This document shows positions 33,529 to 44,737 of a stretch of 64,000 nucleotides of DNA, one piece after another. How positions within the stretch are numbered: position 1 is the first letter of the stretch; every line of letters begins with the position of its first letter. This DNA comes from Lumbricus rubellus (Eukaryota > Annelida > Clitellata > Crassiclitellata > Lumbricidae). The translations under genes and the position numbers were made by a program. Location of the stretch: contig OX243825.1 in the NCBI GenBank assembly GCA_945859605.1, positions 4,013,043-4,077,042 of the forward strand, written 5' to 3'. The notes below the pieces were generated by a model. It saw nothing but the letters and a program-made list of their open reading frames with translations, did no database searches and was not told where the DNA came from.

Positions 33529-34653
33529 TTAGTCATCGTATACATATAATTGCATTAGATCTACCTGAATCTTTCGTATACGATCATCTCCCCTTTGCCA
33601 TGCTATAGATGTAACTCTGTAATATTGATAAGCATCCGTAGTAGAAATATTTAAAAATCGCGGAACACCGGGAACATTCTCTGAAGAACTCCAAGATGGA
33701 GTCAAGAATGTAAACGCTACTCCATCATTGCTAGCGTAGAAACCGAAATGAGATAGGACTACATTTTCGCTTTTAAACGCAATTCTCCAAATTTTAACTG
33801 GTTCAGGACATTTAATTTGTAACCAAACAGTTTCATCTTCACCCGAAACCCAAGCTGCGTTAACATCGTCAGTGAGGTTAGTGAAAGCATGGTAGGCTTT
33901 GTTTTCGGAAAAACAAGAACTGGCACTAGCAACGAATCCTGTCACACTTACATCAGCTTCCAAGGGAGGAATATACCCAACACGACACTTTTTCAGAGAT
34001 TTATCGACGTAATTCTTTGTAGCGGCATCTTGAGCTGAAAGAGGATCGCTTAAATCGTTGATATTATTACTATTCATTAGGATATTTTGATAAACGTCGA
34101 TTTTTCGATCGTTAGACGCTCTACCGATTCTCATTATATTTTCTACGCCTATTTTGCATAGAAATCCATCCGTCGATTGTAATGTAATAGGATTGTTTAA
34201 CGAACATTGTAGTTTATTTCGTATACTACCTAAGAAAATAGCGAATTCTTTATTTTCTCCTCTCAAGTCCTTACAACCCATTGAACGCAGACGATCGAAG
34301 CCAACGTTTAAGAACAAGTCGCCAGTCATTGTATCACCAGTTTTAGACACTTTTGAAGCATAAACGTATTTCTTATTCGTCAAATGATTATCGTTGGACG
34401 GAGAATCGTTGTGATTCGTTATCAAATCAATGGCTTGCCCCCTACTTAAAGCTTCATCCATTCCGGCTGTCGAAGTATTCGTTACTGGGAGACCTTTTAT
34501 CACATGTCCATTCATTTTTAAATTTCCAGTCGGCAGATTTGCTCCATCACATCGAAGAAAATTAGCATTTATTTGACTAAGAGTTACACCTCCAGCGATT
34601 ACTCTTCGTGATGTTCCTCCAAAATCGGTGTGACCAAATTTATCGACAGGCAT
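33529..34653 (-). CDS. Polinton fibre-like protein with discoidin-like C-terminal domain
   Basis: 374 residues, intact. The N-terminal shaft matches the gene at 32425-33498 (MPVDKFGHTD, SQINANFLRCDGAN, TSTAGMDEALSRGQAIDLI, GDTMTGDLFL, DAATKNYVD). The C-terminal about 140 residues are unrelated to that neighbour. AYHAFTNLTDDVNAAWVSGE, VWLQIKCPEPVKIWRI and the YYRVTS region suit a discoidin/F5-8C-type fold, known for glycan or lipid binding. Tandem duplication with head exchange is the simplest reading. Same TATA-like sequence immediately upstream of the ATG. Confidence 0.7.
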   Translation of the reverse strand: MPVDKFGHTDFGGTSRRVIAGGVTLSQINANFLRCDGANLPTGNLKMNGHVIKGLPVTNTSTAGMDEALSRGQAIDLITNHNDSPSNDNHLTNKKYVYASKVSKTGDTMTGDLFLNVGFDRLRSMGCKDLRGENKEFAIFLGSIRNKLQCSLNNPITLQSTDGFLCKIGVENIMRIGRASNDRKIDVYQNILMNSNNINDLSDPLSAQDAATKNYVDKSLKKCRVGYIPPLEADVSVTGFVASASSCFSENKAYHAFTNLTDDVNAAWVSGEDETVWLQIKCPEPVKIWRIAFKSENVVLSHFGFYASNDGVAFTFLTPSWSSSENVPGVPRFLNISTTDAYQYYRVTSIAWQRGDDRIRKIQVDLMQLYVYDD

Positions 34654-34666
34654 TTTATATATAAAA
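34654..34666 (-). promoter_or_regulatory. TATA-like element abutting fibre gene start
   Basis: tatatataaaATG is present directly before the start codon here and again at 33499-33510 before the other fibre gene. Identical placement in both duplicates suggests a promoter with an almost absent leader, or simply a conserved AT-rich intergenic spacer. Confidence 0.35.
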
Positions 34667-34672
34667 TAATTT

Positions 34673-35095
34673 TTAATGCAAGCCGTTTATAACTTCTTGG
34701 AAATTCATTCCATCACCCACCATCTTCGTCACATACAGACACAAATGACCACAAAATACTTCGTTATCGGGTTGTATTCGCTCGCTGTTATATAACACTG
34801 GACGGCGTAAATACTTTATCAGTTCTAGAGGGAGAGGAAGGCCGTAACTATCGAAATATATTTTCTCATTACCGCTCTTTAAGAAAGCGCACCAGTGACT
34901 GCCGACCCCATTAGAATCGTCTAGATTCAATATCCCACACTCATTCCATCCAGGTTTCTTCGGCAACTCGTCTCTGAGAAATACTCCTTTGAAATTATTG
35001 ATGTTTAGTTTCTTAGCCGCTTCGATTAGATCCACATTCGATAAAGCAATATTCGGTAGCACTACTCCACAAACATCGATTTGTTTGACGATCAT
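34673..35095 (-). CDS. Polinton adenain-like cysteine protease
   Basis: 140 residues, intact. A histidine in SHWCAFL, an acidic residue in YFDSYG, and the cysteine in FCGHLCLY give the order His-Asp/Glu-Cys of the adenovirus-type (C5/ULP1-like) protease used in Polintons for capsid-protein maturation. The length is at the low end for this family, consistent with a compact viral protease. Sits between polymerase and fibre genes, 16-19 bp from each, in the same orientation. Confidence 0.72.
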   Translation of the reverse strand: MIVKQIDVCGVVLPNIALSNVDLIEAAKKLNINNFKGVFLRDELPKKPGWNECGILNLDDSNGVGSHWCAFLKSGNEKIYFDSYGLPLPLELIKYLRRPVLYNSERIQPDNEVFCGHLCLYVTKMVGDGMNFQEVINGLH

Positions 35096-35111
35096 TTATT
35101 TAATATAAACA

Positions 35112-38100
35112 TTAATAAAAAATTTTCAACGAGTAATGACCATAAGACAACGTACTAATTCCATCCTCCATTATTACTCGTTTATCGTCGTCGGCAGATA
35201 ATGCAACTTTATTAATTTCTTCCGTATAAATATCGTGATGATAAGATCTAATAACATTCATCGTTCGTTGTTGTTCTTTTTTAGTAAATAAGCAGTTTCT
35301 ATAATCTTCGTGAGTAATAGTTTTCTGGACAACATTCTTCTTAATACCTTTACATTTCTTGTGCTCATCTCCAGCAGCCATCTTATAAGAATACAACTTT
35401 GCTCGCAACCCGATAAATTCTTTTATCTGTTTCCCACTAGTTTCATCCTTGAACATTCCAATAACTTTTTTACTTACTCCAACCTCAATACCAGATGGAT
35501 GATCTCTCGGGTATTCACTCGTGTCGAATCGAGCTTTAATATCTTCTGCGATATCTGAGTAAAAGTCTTCAGTTTTAATTTCGTATGTCAAAGAATCTGT
35601 ATCAGTAAATAATAATTTAGCTCTATTTCCGTATTTAGTCTTGATGTAGTTATAATTGAAATCATACATTAAAGTTTTACTCAAATCTAATATACACATG
35701 CCAAGATAGATAGGTTTATTATAGTACAATTTAGTTTTTTTCATGTGAACGGCTATTAGATTTTCATCGAAAATAGTACATCTCTCGTAATTAGGTTTAG
35801 CGGCTAGTTCAATAGCCCTCTCCTCCTGACACACTAACTTTATATCAACACGATTTTCAATGTTCTCACAAGTTTTTCCAAAGACACTGTTATTCATTAA
35901 TTTGAAAAAGTCTTTCTCAAAGTCATTAGTAGCTTTCGTTCTAAGAGCTGTATTTAAATCGATATACTTTTTCAACCAATCACTTTCTTCGAATAGTATA
36001 CCTCTATGCACTTTTGTTATTTTCATGCCTAGGCTCTCATACAGCTTCAGATTTTCGTAGTGTAGCACATACTTCTTTTTATCGTTTAAGTTTGGAATTA
36101 ACTTTTTGACTTTGTCAATCTCAATGCTTTCAGGAGCTAACGGGAAATCGTTATGCAGGTCGTGTAACTCTTTAGGGTATTCCAAATCAACTTCCAATAT
36201 GCATGGAATACTTCTCCAATTTTTTAAATCAGCTTTATTCATCCATTTGAACCCGTGAGTAGGTAAAGGTTTGATCATAGCCCATCCATAGAGATTATTC
36301 GCATCCAGGTAAGTGATAAATGTAGAATTTTCGTTGCTATTGAAATCGCTCATATATTTATTATTCGCTAGCCCGTAACGATTTGATATTGTGCTCACTC
36401 CTCCTCTCATCCCTTGCTTAATCATCAGAATCATATCGTAATCACTCAATAACTCCAATTTCACGCCTGTCAATTTTAAAGCGGCATTCCAGGCTTAACC
36501 AGGAGATGTAAAATACCATGCAGGGTCAAGCGTATAGGTCTTCATACACACATCTCTAAAGTTTTCGAAAACATCAGCATGTAGCAGAACATCCGAAACG
36601 TTGTATAAATCGTGATATTCTCTGAATGTTTTGCATCCAAATTCTTTCCATACCGTTTGTGCATGCTCGTAGTCTTCATCGCTAATATTCGAATCATTTA
36701 GCTTAGAATAGAAAGCGGATTTTGGTGGTAGTTCGGTTTCATTAAAGGTAGTAAATGAATCGACGTAGTCATAAGGATATATGCCTTTTCTTAGCAAAAG
36801 ATCGAGCTTCTTTCCTGTATATCGTATCCTGGTCTTTGTTTAGGTTCCTCGATAAAGCATCAAGACTCGAAGCCATAAATTTAAAACTGTCGATAAAACG
36901 CAGTTCTCGTCGGACTAGTATTTCTTTTCCATCTTTTACAAACTTATCAACAACGACCTCTCTGCTAAACGATATATACTTTTCCTCGTTGTTAGGTATG
37001 CAGTTAATTTTCTCTCCATTATCACCTCTCAGTTTCTTAATGAACAGATGGCAATCGTACCCGGAAAGATTATGAAACACTACAGGGAAAAACTTGGGGA
37101 CTTTATAGTTTAAATTACAACTGTTATGAGAAGCACCTCTAAATTTACCACTAAGATGACAGTGATCTCTTACTCGGTCTTCGCCCAAGGTTTTTTCACA
37201 GATATGACATATAGTAGCTGTATCAAAACACTTCTTGTCCTCTTCTGTAAATATCATCTTCTTCTCAAATTTAAACTGATTATATATTGGTTTTATATTC
37301 TCTTCTAGTTTATCTACAAATATTTGACCAACATCATCATCTTCGCTTTCAGCCGTAAACGTCACAGGATCTTGAGAATATACACTATCATCGAAACATT
37401 TTATGTGGTAGCAAAAGGAGCTAGGAGTATGCTTTTGATATTTATTAGTGTACGACAACTCTGGATTTGGTTGACAAGTGTCTATTGGCTTCACAAAAGA
37501 CTCGAAATCTGCGTAGACTATAAAAGGAACCCTCATAGAATTGTTAAAATTTTTAAAACTTAACATAGTTCCTGGTGGTGGCATTTCTATTTTCTGTGCG
37601 TTATGTTGAGATCAGTACTCATTATGGTTGTTAAGCGCTTTGGTCGTTGAGAAACCATTCATACACCTTTTGCAATAATACATCGAATGAGTCCTCAATC
37701 TCATCATTCTGTTAAAATTCTTGATCCAGCAATAATGTTTTCTTTCTCCGTTGGAAATAAGCAATAGGTCTACACAAATACTACTTTCACACTTAGACAG
37801 ATAAAGCGGGTATACTTCTTTTTCATAACCGAATACATTAACATTAACATTATTATTTCTCTCGAACCTACCTATCACATTAGCATCAGCAGCAACTGGA
37901 AACTCAATACCACTCCAATTAAGTTTTTTAGACTGTTCTTTCAAAGCTTTCGTTATTATCTCCGAATTTTTCACAACCGGATTCAAAGCTCTAGTGATAC
38001 ACCATTTGAAGCATTCTTCGTCGTCGTTTTTCATATTTATAATAGCCTTTTTATTAGCTAAAAAGTCGGGAAGTGGAATGTAAGAACTACCTCTTAAAGG

Positions 38101-38439
38101 TGTATATTTTACCGTATTTATATCTAATTTTACAACAGCTTTAAATCTCCAATTACTTCCTTGCATCTGAAAACTAGCAATAGACTCCATGATTTTGTCT
38201 TTCTTTCTGCTGTATATTTCATTCAAGTCGGTTGCTTCTAAAATAACTTCTGCCCTGGAAACGAATGGTATATCCTCAGAATTAACTATTCCAGATTTCA
38301 TATCTACTCGTTCCATAGTACAAGCAAGAACCAAATTAGTCTTTGTCTGGCGATTACTCGACAACAGGTTAACTACCTGCGGTCTGACGAAATCAAGAAA
38401 CGACGAGGCATCCATTCCATTAATTCCATCTATTCTATA
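35112..38439 (-). pseudogene. Polinton protein-primed type DNA polymerase B, broken
   Basis: About 1,090 codons of family B polymerase in four pieces. In order: an N-terminal region ending in a zinc-finger-like YCKRCMNGF (38415-37612); the exonuclease domain with VYADFESF and NLSGYDCHLF (37584-36769); a piece with exonuclease motif YHDLYNVSDVLLHADVF (36797-36495); and the palm with TYLDANNLYGWAM, KLMNNSVFGKTCENI and LLFTDTDSL (36473-35112). Breaks: an in-frame TGA at 37612-37614, a frame change near 36769-36797, and an in-frame TAA at 36495-36497. All catalytic motifs remain legible, so decay is recent. The frame is open upstream of the first ATG to the repeat junction at about 38439, so the true N-terminus is probably lost. 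Confidence 0.88.
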
Positions 38440-40134
38440 CTAGCTGGGGTACCCGGCGTTGCCCGGGAAATTTAGGATTAGACCCGCTCAGGCCACAACC
38501 AAACCACACCCCACCTCCACCCAACCCCGTACAGCACCCCTTCCATCCGTTCCCGCTTCACCCCTCCACCCCATCCTCACCACACCCCCACCTCCACCCC
38601 AAAGCCCCCACCCCACCCCGTACACCCACACCTCCACCCGCCCCCGCTTCACACCTCCACCTCACCCACCCCCACCCTCACCACACCCCGTTCACCCGCC
38701 CCATGCCACTCATTTCACCCACCCACACCACACCTCCACCCCACCTCGTACACCCCACCCCCTTCCATCCGCCCCGCTTCACCCCTCCACGCCACCTCCA
38801 CCCCATCCTCACCAAACCCCCACCTCCACCCCAAAGCACCCCACCTCACCCACACCCTGCACCCGCCCCGCTTCACACCTCCACCCCTCCACCTCACCCC
38901 ACTCCCAACCCTCACCACACCCCGTTCACCCGCCCCATGCCACCCTTTTCACCCACCCACACCACACCTCCACCCCACCTCCACCCCACCCCGTACACCC
39001 CACCCCCTTCCATCCGCCCCCGCTTCACTTCTCCACGCCACCTCCACCCCATCCTCACCACACCCCCACCTCCACCCCAAAGCTTCCACCCCACCCCACC
39101 CACCCCTCCACCCGCCCCGCTTCACACCTCCAGCCCTCCACCTCACCCCACCCCCACCCTCACCACACCCTCACCTTCACCCCACCTCCACTCCTCCACC
39201 CCACCTCCACCCCACACTCTCACCACATTCCCACCTCCACCCCCGAACCCCACCCCACCCCGTCCACCCCACCTCGTTCACCCGCCCCATCCCACCCCTT
39301 CCGCCCTCCACCTACCACCTCCACCCATCCTACACTCACCCCTACCCTCCACCCCACCACCCGAACCCCCAGCCCAAGCCAGCTCCCACCCCACCCCACA
39401 CCCTCCACCAACACACCCCAAACTCACCCACCCGACAACACCCCACCACACTCTGACCTCTCCACCTGTACGCCACCCGTGAAATTAGGGTTTAATGGGA
39501 CGAAGAGGGTGGGGAAGGAGCGGAGGGGAGCGATGGACGTGGGAGGGGAGGGGGAGGGGTAGGGGGTTGGGAGGGGTTGGGGAGGGGTTGGAGAGGGAGC
39601 GGAGGGAGGGGATGGGCAGGGAGGGGAGGGAGAGGGGAGGGGCAAGCGAAGGGGGAGGGTTGGCAGAGGGAAGGGGAGGGGTGGGTGAGGGGGTTGGGGA
39701 GGGAGAGGTAGGGAGGGATGGTTGAATGCTCTTTTCAGCCACAGCAACGCGTGGCCGGGTTCAGCTAGTTGACTATAATTATAGTAAGACTTTACAGCAA
39801 AGCGGATTGGAAGATCATTTACATCAGCTGCGTTTATATAATGACCATGCAAGCGTTTAAAAAGGTGTTTAATAAACTTAGGGTTTTCGCCCCCACCGTG
39901 GCCCCTATGGTGGGGGAGATTCGCCAACAACTCCACTGGGTGGTTCCGATGGCCCTCTGTCTAGGTGCAAAGTTTGAAATCAATAGCTGCGTTTTATTGA
40001 AAAAAATTTGGGGGGTTTCGCCCCCCACCCTGGCCCCCATGGTTATAGAGAATCGCCAACCCCTCCACTGGGTGTCCGACGCCGAGACGGAGAGAGTAGT
40101 GAAGGTTTGGAGTGAAAAGGTCAAAAACCATGGA
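38437..40134 (+). mobile_element. composite C-rich repeat, right inverted arm
   Basis: Begins atactagctggggtacccgg and cgttgcccgggaaatttagg, then about 1 kb of CCACCCC arrays (38490-39470). A nested element interrupts at 39492-39773, and the block with ccatgcaagcgtttaaaaag, gtgggggagattcgcca and ggtttggagtgaaaag runs to 40134. Mirrors 29235-30673 around the Polinton block. Confidence 0.7.
39492..39773 (-). mobile_element. nested C-rich repeat with CTAGCTGAACCCGGCC tip
   Basis: On the minus strand it starts ctagctgaacccggccacgc and ttgctgtggctgaaaagagc, the same tip as 18697, and continues with a CCCTCCCC tract. It is absent from the equivalent place in the left arm, so it inserted after the arms duplicated. 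The G-rich + strand gives artefactual frames. Confidence 0.6.
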
Positions 40135-40413
40135 ATAAACCCCACTAGACGAGGAAGAGGCCGTGGGAGAGGAGCAACAAGAGGAAGGGGAAGGGGAATT
40201 CCAGCACAGAATTCACGCCAGAGCCTTGCATCGAGACAAAGAAACCCTACCAGTTCACCATCTGAATTGCATTCTGAGTGGCAGAAAAATGATAGAGAAG
40301 TTGAAGAATTTCCATTTGTTGGTGCACCGGGCATACAGGTTCCTATTCCAGATTTGGTGCTGGGATTCATTCAACTTCCTCGCATCAAAGATGGATCGGA
40401 TCTAGATCGTTAG
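40131..40413 (+). pseudogene. possible piggyBac-type N-terminal fragment
   Basis: The frame leaving the repeat arm reads RRGRGRGRGATRGRGRG, then SEWQKNDREVEEFPFVGAPG, and stops at 40413. An RG-rich start followed by E-F-P-F-x-G-x-P-G recalls the N-terminus of piggyBac-derived proteins; the transposase core is not found downstream. A shuffled host RG-rich exon is an alternative. Confidence 0.35.
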
Positions 40414-40913
40414 AAGCGCCGCCGCCACCGGGGCTGAAATAGGTGACGACACCTGCGTCGCATGGGTCGCGTTGACATCACATAGCACATGTCTAAGCAT
40501 GCGCACGCTTTGACATGGTAAAAATATTTGAAGAACTTATAATTTAGCTGTGCCACGCAAGAATTTGTGGTAAGTTGGCAGTGTGTGCAAATACAATACT
40601 GTGCATTTAGCTTAAAGTGTGCTATACTTCACTACACTGAACCTTCCAACGTTGGCTCTTTGTTCATACAATCACATGCTTTTGCACAAATTGATGACTC
40701 AGCTAAAAATGCGGCCGTCTTACCAAACGAAAATGCTGCTTTTTATGTGTAAGAGCCTTGCACATCATCGTTTCAAGCAGTGCGTTCAACTAGCCTATGT
40801 GAATACTCCTCCTCCTTCTCTCCCCTCCACCTCCTACAACACTTTACTATAGCAAACTAGCGTTCTTACACAAAGTGATGACTCAGCTAAACTTAAACAT
40901 GGGTTGGCAAACT

Positions 40914-41160
40914 AAAAACCTTAAAAGTGGTGTTTAGGTGTTGCATACTTTACCTTTTCATACACTCGAAATTTACAATTCCGTACAAAGTAGAGTAAAG
41001 TATTGTAAAGGAAACATGTAATACATTTTACAATCCGTATTGACAAACGAAAAACCTTAAAAGTGGTGTTTAAGAGTTGCATACGTTACCTTTTCATACA
41101 TTCGAAATTTACAATTCCGTACAAAGTAGAGTAAAGTAATGTAATGGAAACATGTCAGAT
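40914..41160. repeat. two-copy tandem repeat, period 136 bp
   Basis: aaaaaccttaaaagtggtgt, gttgcata.tttaccttttc and ttacaattccgtacaaagta recur 136 bp apart. Immediately upstream (40690-40890) another motif, gatgactcagcta, occurs twice. Confidence 0.8.
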
Positions 41161-42109
41161 CGTTAAGTGTCGCTCCATTCCTTCAACATTTGGCATTTTA
41201 CAACTAGGAAATCCGCTCAAACACTACTTTGCACACGCAACATCCGCAATATTCGTCTTACATACTATGAGATCAACAATATAGCAAGGAAAATCTCTAA
41301 GTCCTGCAACGTATGTGAATTCAATTTCAATGAATGCAACATCCTTAGAATTGTTAAGTTAGTGAATTTGACTAAACTGACATATCTATGTAATATAAAA
41401 TCCATCTAAAGTTATTTGTATTACGAATGACATCTTGTGTACTTGCAATAATCTATTTTATGAGTCACTAAAACCTTAAATGCGCATCATAATATGGAAA
41501 TTATAATGGTACATACCTCTAAGACACATACCTTCACCCTCCTACGCATCTTCTTTTTCCTCCTCCTCCTCCTCCTCCTCCTCCTTGCTTCTCGCACTAT
41601 ACCATTTCACATCGTAAATCGTCCAACTCTGCGTGCACTTGTTCAGTCTGACATGTTAGAAAACTTCTTTTTCAAACGTACCGTACCTCACTCGTCTATT
41701 TTTGTAACAGAAAATATCTTTGATTCTTAGAAAGTTGTCAAATTGTGTAACTAAGAGGTATATCTACGCCTTCGGTTGATATGCATTGTAGCCATGATCA
41801 TTCTGTTTTGTTACTTAGAAATGCTGCAAAGAAGGAATATATGTAGCTTGCTCATATAAACCTCTGCAAATATTATGTCTAATAGGTGAAAGAATGCATG
41901 GAATGAAGACTTCATGTGTCATATACACATTCAACCTCTTCAACTACTGTTGTACTTGTATTTGTAAAATTACCATCAAATGCTTCTGAGATCCTCTCTT
42001 CCTTTTTCTCTGCTTTCGCCACTCAAGCTATGACAACAGCGTACTCTCATTCCATACAAATGCATATTTCCAGTGCTTCTATTTTTAGAATTGTGGAAAA
42101 TCATGATGT

Positions 42110-42730
42110 CACTCGTTTTAGTGTGCATGGTAAAGAAATATGGTAATGTCCAATCTGCTAAGTGGCGTGTTCGCCTCTCATGCACCACTGTTTCTGCTCG
42201 CCAAAGTATTCCGTTGTTTGTACAAACGGATATCCCGTCAATTTTTAAATCGTGTGGCAACTATTGATTTGACTCAAGAATGAAGACCTTGAATGAGAAA
42301 AGTTGAAAATGTTGCTATGTGCAGTATTCGTCTGTCACTGTTTGCGCATCTCAAAGCGTTTCTATGTCTGAAAAATTGATGTCATCACAAGTTTAAAGTG
42401 ATTGGTATCTATTTCTCTTACCAAAGAATAAAGAAATTGAATGTGAAAGAATGAAAATGTTGCTAAGTGTGTATTCGCCTCTCCCGCGTTCCTGTTTGTA
42501 CATAACAAAGGGATGTCCTGCATGTAAAATTTTAAAGTGAGTAGCGTCTAGTATAATTGCATTCAAGTAACAAAGGCTTGAAGGCGAAGGTTTCAAAATG
42601 TGACTAAGTTCTGTATTCGACTTTCAATTCTGTCTGTTTTTGCTTGCCAAAGTACACCTATATGCGTAGAATTGGTAATCACAAATTTTTTAAGTGAACA
42701 GCGCCTAGCATTATTGACCATGTGGTCACC
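42110..42730. repeat. degenerate tandem array, period about 145 bp
   Basis: About four diverged units marked by (a)atgttgctaagtg.gtattcg, a cytosine-rich middle, and tttaaagtga near the end (for example 42279, 42425, 42567). No coding frame is conserved among units. Confidence 0.65.
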
Positions 42731-42744
42731 ATATTGGGAATGGA

Positions 42745-43170
42745 ATGTTGAGCGATTCTTGAGTTTTTGAGTTTGGCCGTGCGGGAAAGTTAGAAAGGAT
42801 ACCATATTTGATATGACTGTTTGATCGATTCTTCGGTTTTTGAGTTTGGCCGTGCGGGAAAGTTAGAAAGGACACCATATTTGGTATGCATGTTTGATCG
42901 ATTCTTCGGTTTTTGAGTTTGGCCGTGCGGGAAAGTTAGAAAGGACATCATATTTGGTATGCAAGTTTGTTCGATTCTTCGGTTTTTGAGTTTGCACATA
43001 CATGAAAGTTAGAAAGGATATCATATTTGCCATTATTTGGGATGCAAGTTTGGTCGTTTCATCGGTTTTTTGGACTTGTGCATGCGAGAAATGTGGAATA
43101 TGTGCCATTTTGGGAGGGAAAGACTTGCGATTTTTCAATTGTTGGTGTTGTGCATGCGTGAAATGTGACA
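42745..43170. repeat. tandem array, exact 73-bp period
   Basis: cgattcttcggtttttgagt and ggccgtgcgggaaagttaga repeat at 42752, 42825, 42898 and 42971, then in a diverged form to about 43170. Frames on the minus strand repeat with the array and are not a gene. Confidence 0.85.
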
Positions 43171-43199
43171 TTTTTGAAGAGAAAGGTACATACTTCTGT

Positions 43200-43860
43200 G
43201 TTATTTGTGGAGGAAGGAAGAAAGGGAGGAAGGGAGAAGGGAGTATGGAAGAATAAAAACTGAGCCATTATAGTTACAATGATAATATTTTCATCAATAT
43301 TCATTGTTTGAAGATTCACTGTAATGCAAGATTCAATGGAATGAGAAATGGATGGAGGGAGGGAGGAGAGGTGTATGTAAGGAAGACTAAAATTGAGGCA
43401 TTGTAGTTACATTGTTCGTATTTTCATCAATACTTAGCGTTTCAATGTTAGAAAATACACTGTAATGCAAAAACCAATGGAATAAGAAATGGAGGGAGGT
43501 GAAATGGAGTAAGGGAGGGTGGCGTATGGAAGAGTAAAATTGAGTCATTGTAGTTGTCTAGTTAATATTTCCATTAATACTTAGCGTTTCATTGTTTAAA
43601 AATACCCTGTAACGCAAGATTCAATGGTATGAGAAATGGAGGAAGGGAGGAAGGGTGCATGCAAGGAAGTGTAAAATTGCGGCATTATAGTTGCATTGTT
43701 CATATTTTTCATCAATACTTAGCGTTTCAACGATTGAAGACACGCCACAATGCAAGATTCGATGGAATGGGAAATGGCGGACGGGAGGGAGGGAGGAAGG
43801 GTGCATGCAAGGAAGAGTAAAGTTAATACATTTTATTTCCATGTTTGAATTTTAGTCAAT
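43200..43860. repeat. tandem array, period about 137-146 bp
   Basis: Units contain atggaatgagaaatgg, a ggaggga purine block, a(a/g)tgtagttac, and catcaatacttagcgtttca. They start near 43339, 43478, 43624 and 43761. Confidence 0.8.
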
Positions 43861-43959
43861 TTTTGTGTTTTAAAGCTTGAGAATATGCAAACATAAAATG
43901 CTTGGCGTGAGGGAGAGATGGAGGGAGAGAGGGTGGGAGGAAGGGTACTCAGTGATAAA

Positions 43960-44180
43960 AAGTGAAAAATCTTGCATTTTCTGAAAAATATTGTTTTTTT
44001 AAAAAAAATCTTGGATTTTCTGAGAAATATTGGATTTTTGAAAAACCTTGGATTTTTGAAAAATCTTGGGTTTTCTAAAAAAATCTTGGGTTTTTAGAAA
44101 AATCTTGGTTTTTTTTTTAAATCTTGGTTTTTTTTTAAATCTTGGGTTTTTCTAGGTGGAAAAATCTAGGTGGAAAATCT
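43960..44180. repeat. short-period array of TCTTGGATTTT units
   Basis: Variants of aaaaatcttgggttttct repeat about every 20-25 bp until the sequence changes to unique DNA near 44190. Confidence 0.75.
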
Positions 44181-44400
44181 AGGATTTTCTGTGGTTTTTA
44201 TTTTGTCCTATCCTGCTTTCTTTTACAAAAATTCGCCGACCCGCAATTAACGTGTGCGACGATTCGCCGCGGTAGAGATCGTTATCGCGCCCAGTAAAGC
44301 CATTGCCCGAGGGCACACCAAAGGAACACAGACGGACAAAAGAACAATGAGAATTCTCCAAGCTTCGAGAAAGATGTGGAACTATGACATCACTGCATAT

Positions 44401-44655
44401 CATGAATATTAATGAGCTCAGTCACTGCGCTATGAATACTAATGAGCACAAAACCTAAATTCTTCCAGCATGTTATTGTCCTATGAATATTAATTAGTTT
44501 GGCCTTCTATTGTCCTATGAATATTAATTAGGACAGCTCGCTTCCTATTGGCCAGTGTCCGAAGACCAGCTACCTAATATCATGAATTATTAATGAGATC
44601 ACGTGACAAATTGGAGGCTTCCTATTGGTCGCTGTCCGAAAACCAGCTATAAAGC
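44401..44655 (+). promoter_or_regulatory. promoter-like module: five 15-mers, E-box, two CCAAT boxes, TATA
   Basis: Five copies of YATGAATATTAATKA stand at 44401, 44431, 44482, 44516 and 44581 (the last with one extra base). A 33-bp unit containing CCTATTGG and TGTCCGAA.ACCAGCTA occurs at 44540 and 44618. In the second copy its end is TATAAAG (44649-44655), with a CACGTG E-box at 44601-44606. Order and spacing match a polymerase II core promoter for + strand transcription. A short possible first exon follows (ATG at 44726, then ctg|gtaatt at 44737-44738). Confidence 0.45.
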
Positions 44656-44737
44656 AACTACTGATATCCATACAGGCGGGGCGAAACACAATAGTCGCAA
44701 TAAATTTCGTTGAAAGAATTTGAAAATGCGAAAACTG

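Larger units (their letters stand above)
32425..38439 (-). mobile_element. Polinton/Maverick (adintovirus-like) gene block, partial
   Basis: Four co-oriented genes with 20-30 bp gaps: polymerase B remnant, adenain-like protease, then two fibre-like proteins. This combination is characteristic of Polinton/Maverick elements and related viruses. Integrase, packaging ATPase and capsid genes are absent, so the block is a fragment of a 15-20 kb element. The polymerase frame stays open up to the tip of the flanking repeat (38437), suggesting truncation exactly at that junction. No element terminal repeats of its own were found. Confidence 0.85.

Noticed and set aside
38459..39562. 367-codon proline/histidine-rich frame
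   Set aside because: Same C-rich array in the right arm; begins inside the repeat tip and has no domain.
42593..43319. Several minus-strand frames with repeated FPHGQTQK-like wording
   Set aside because: They repeat with the 73-bp array and end when it ends; no splice or domain evidence.
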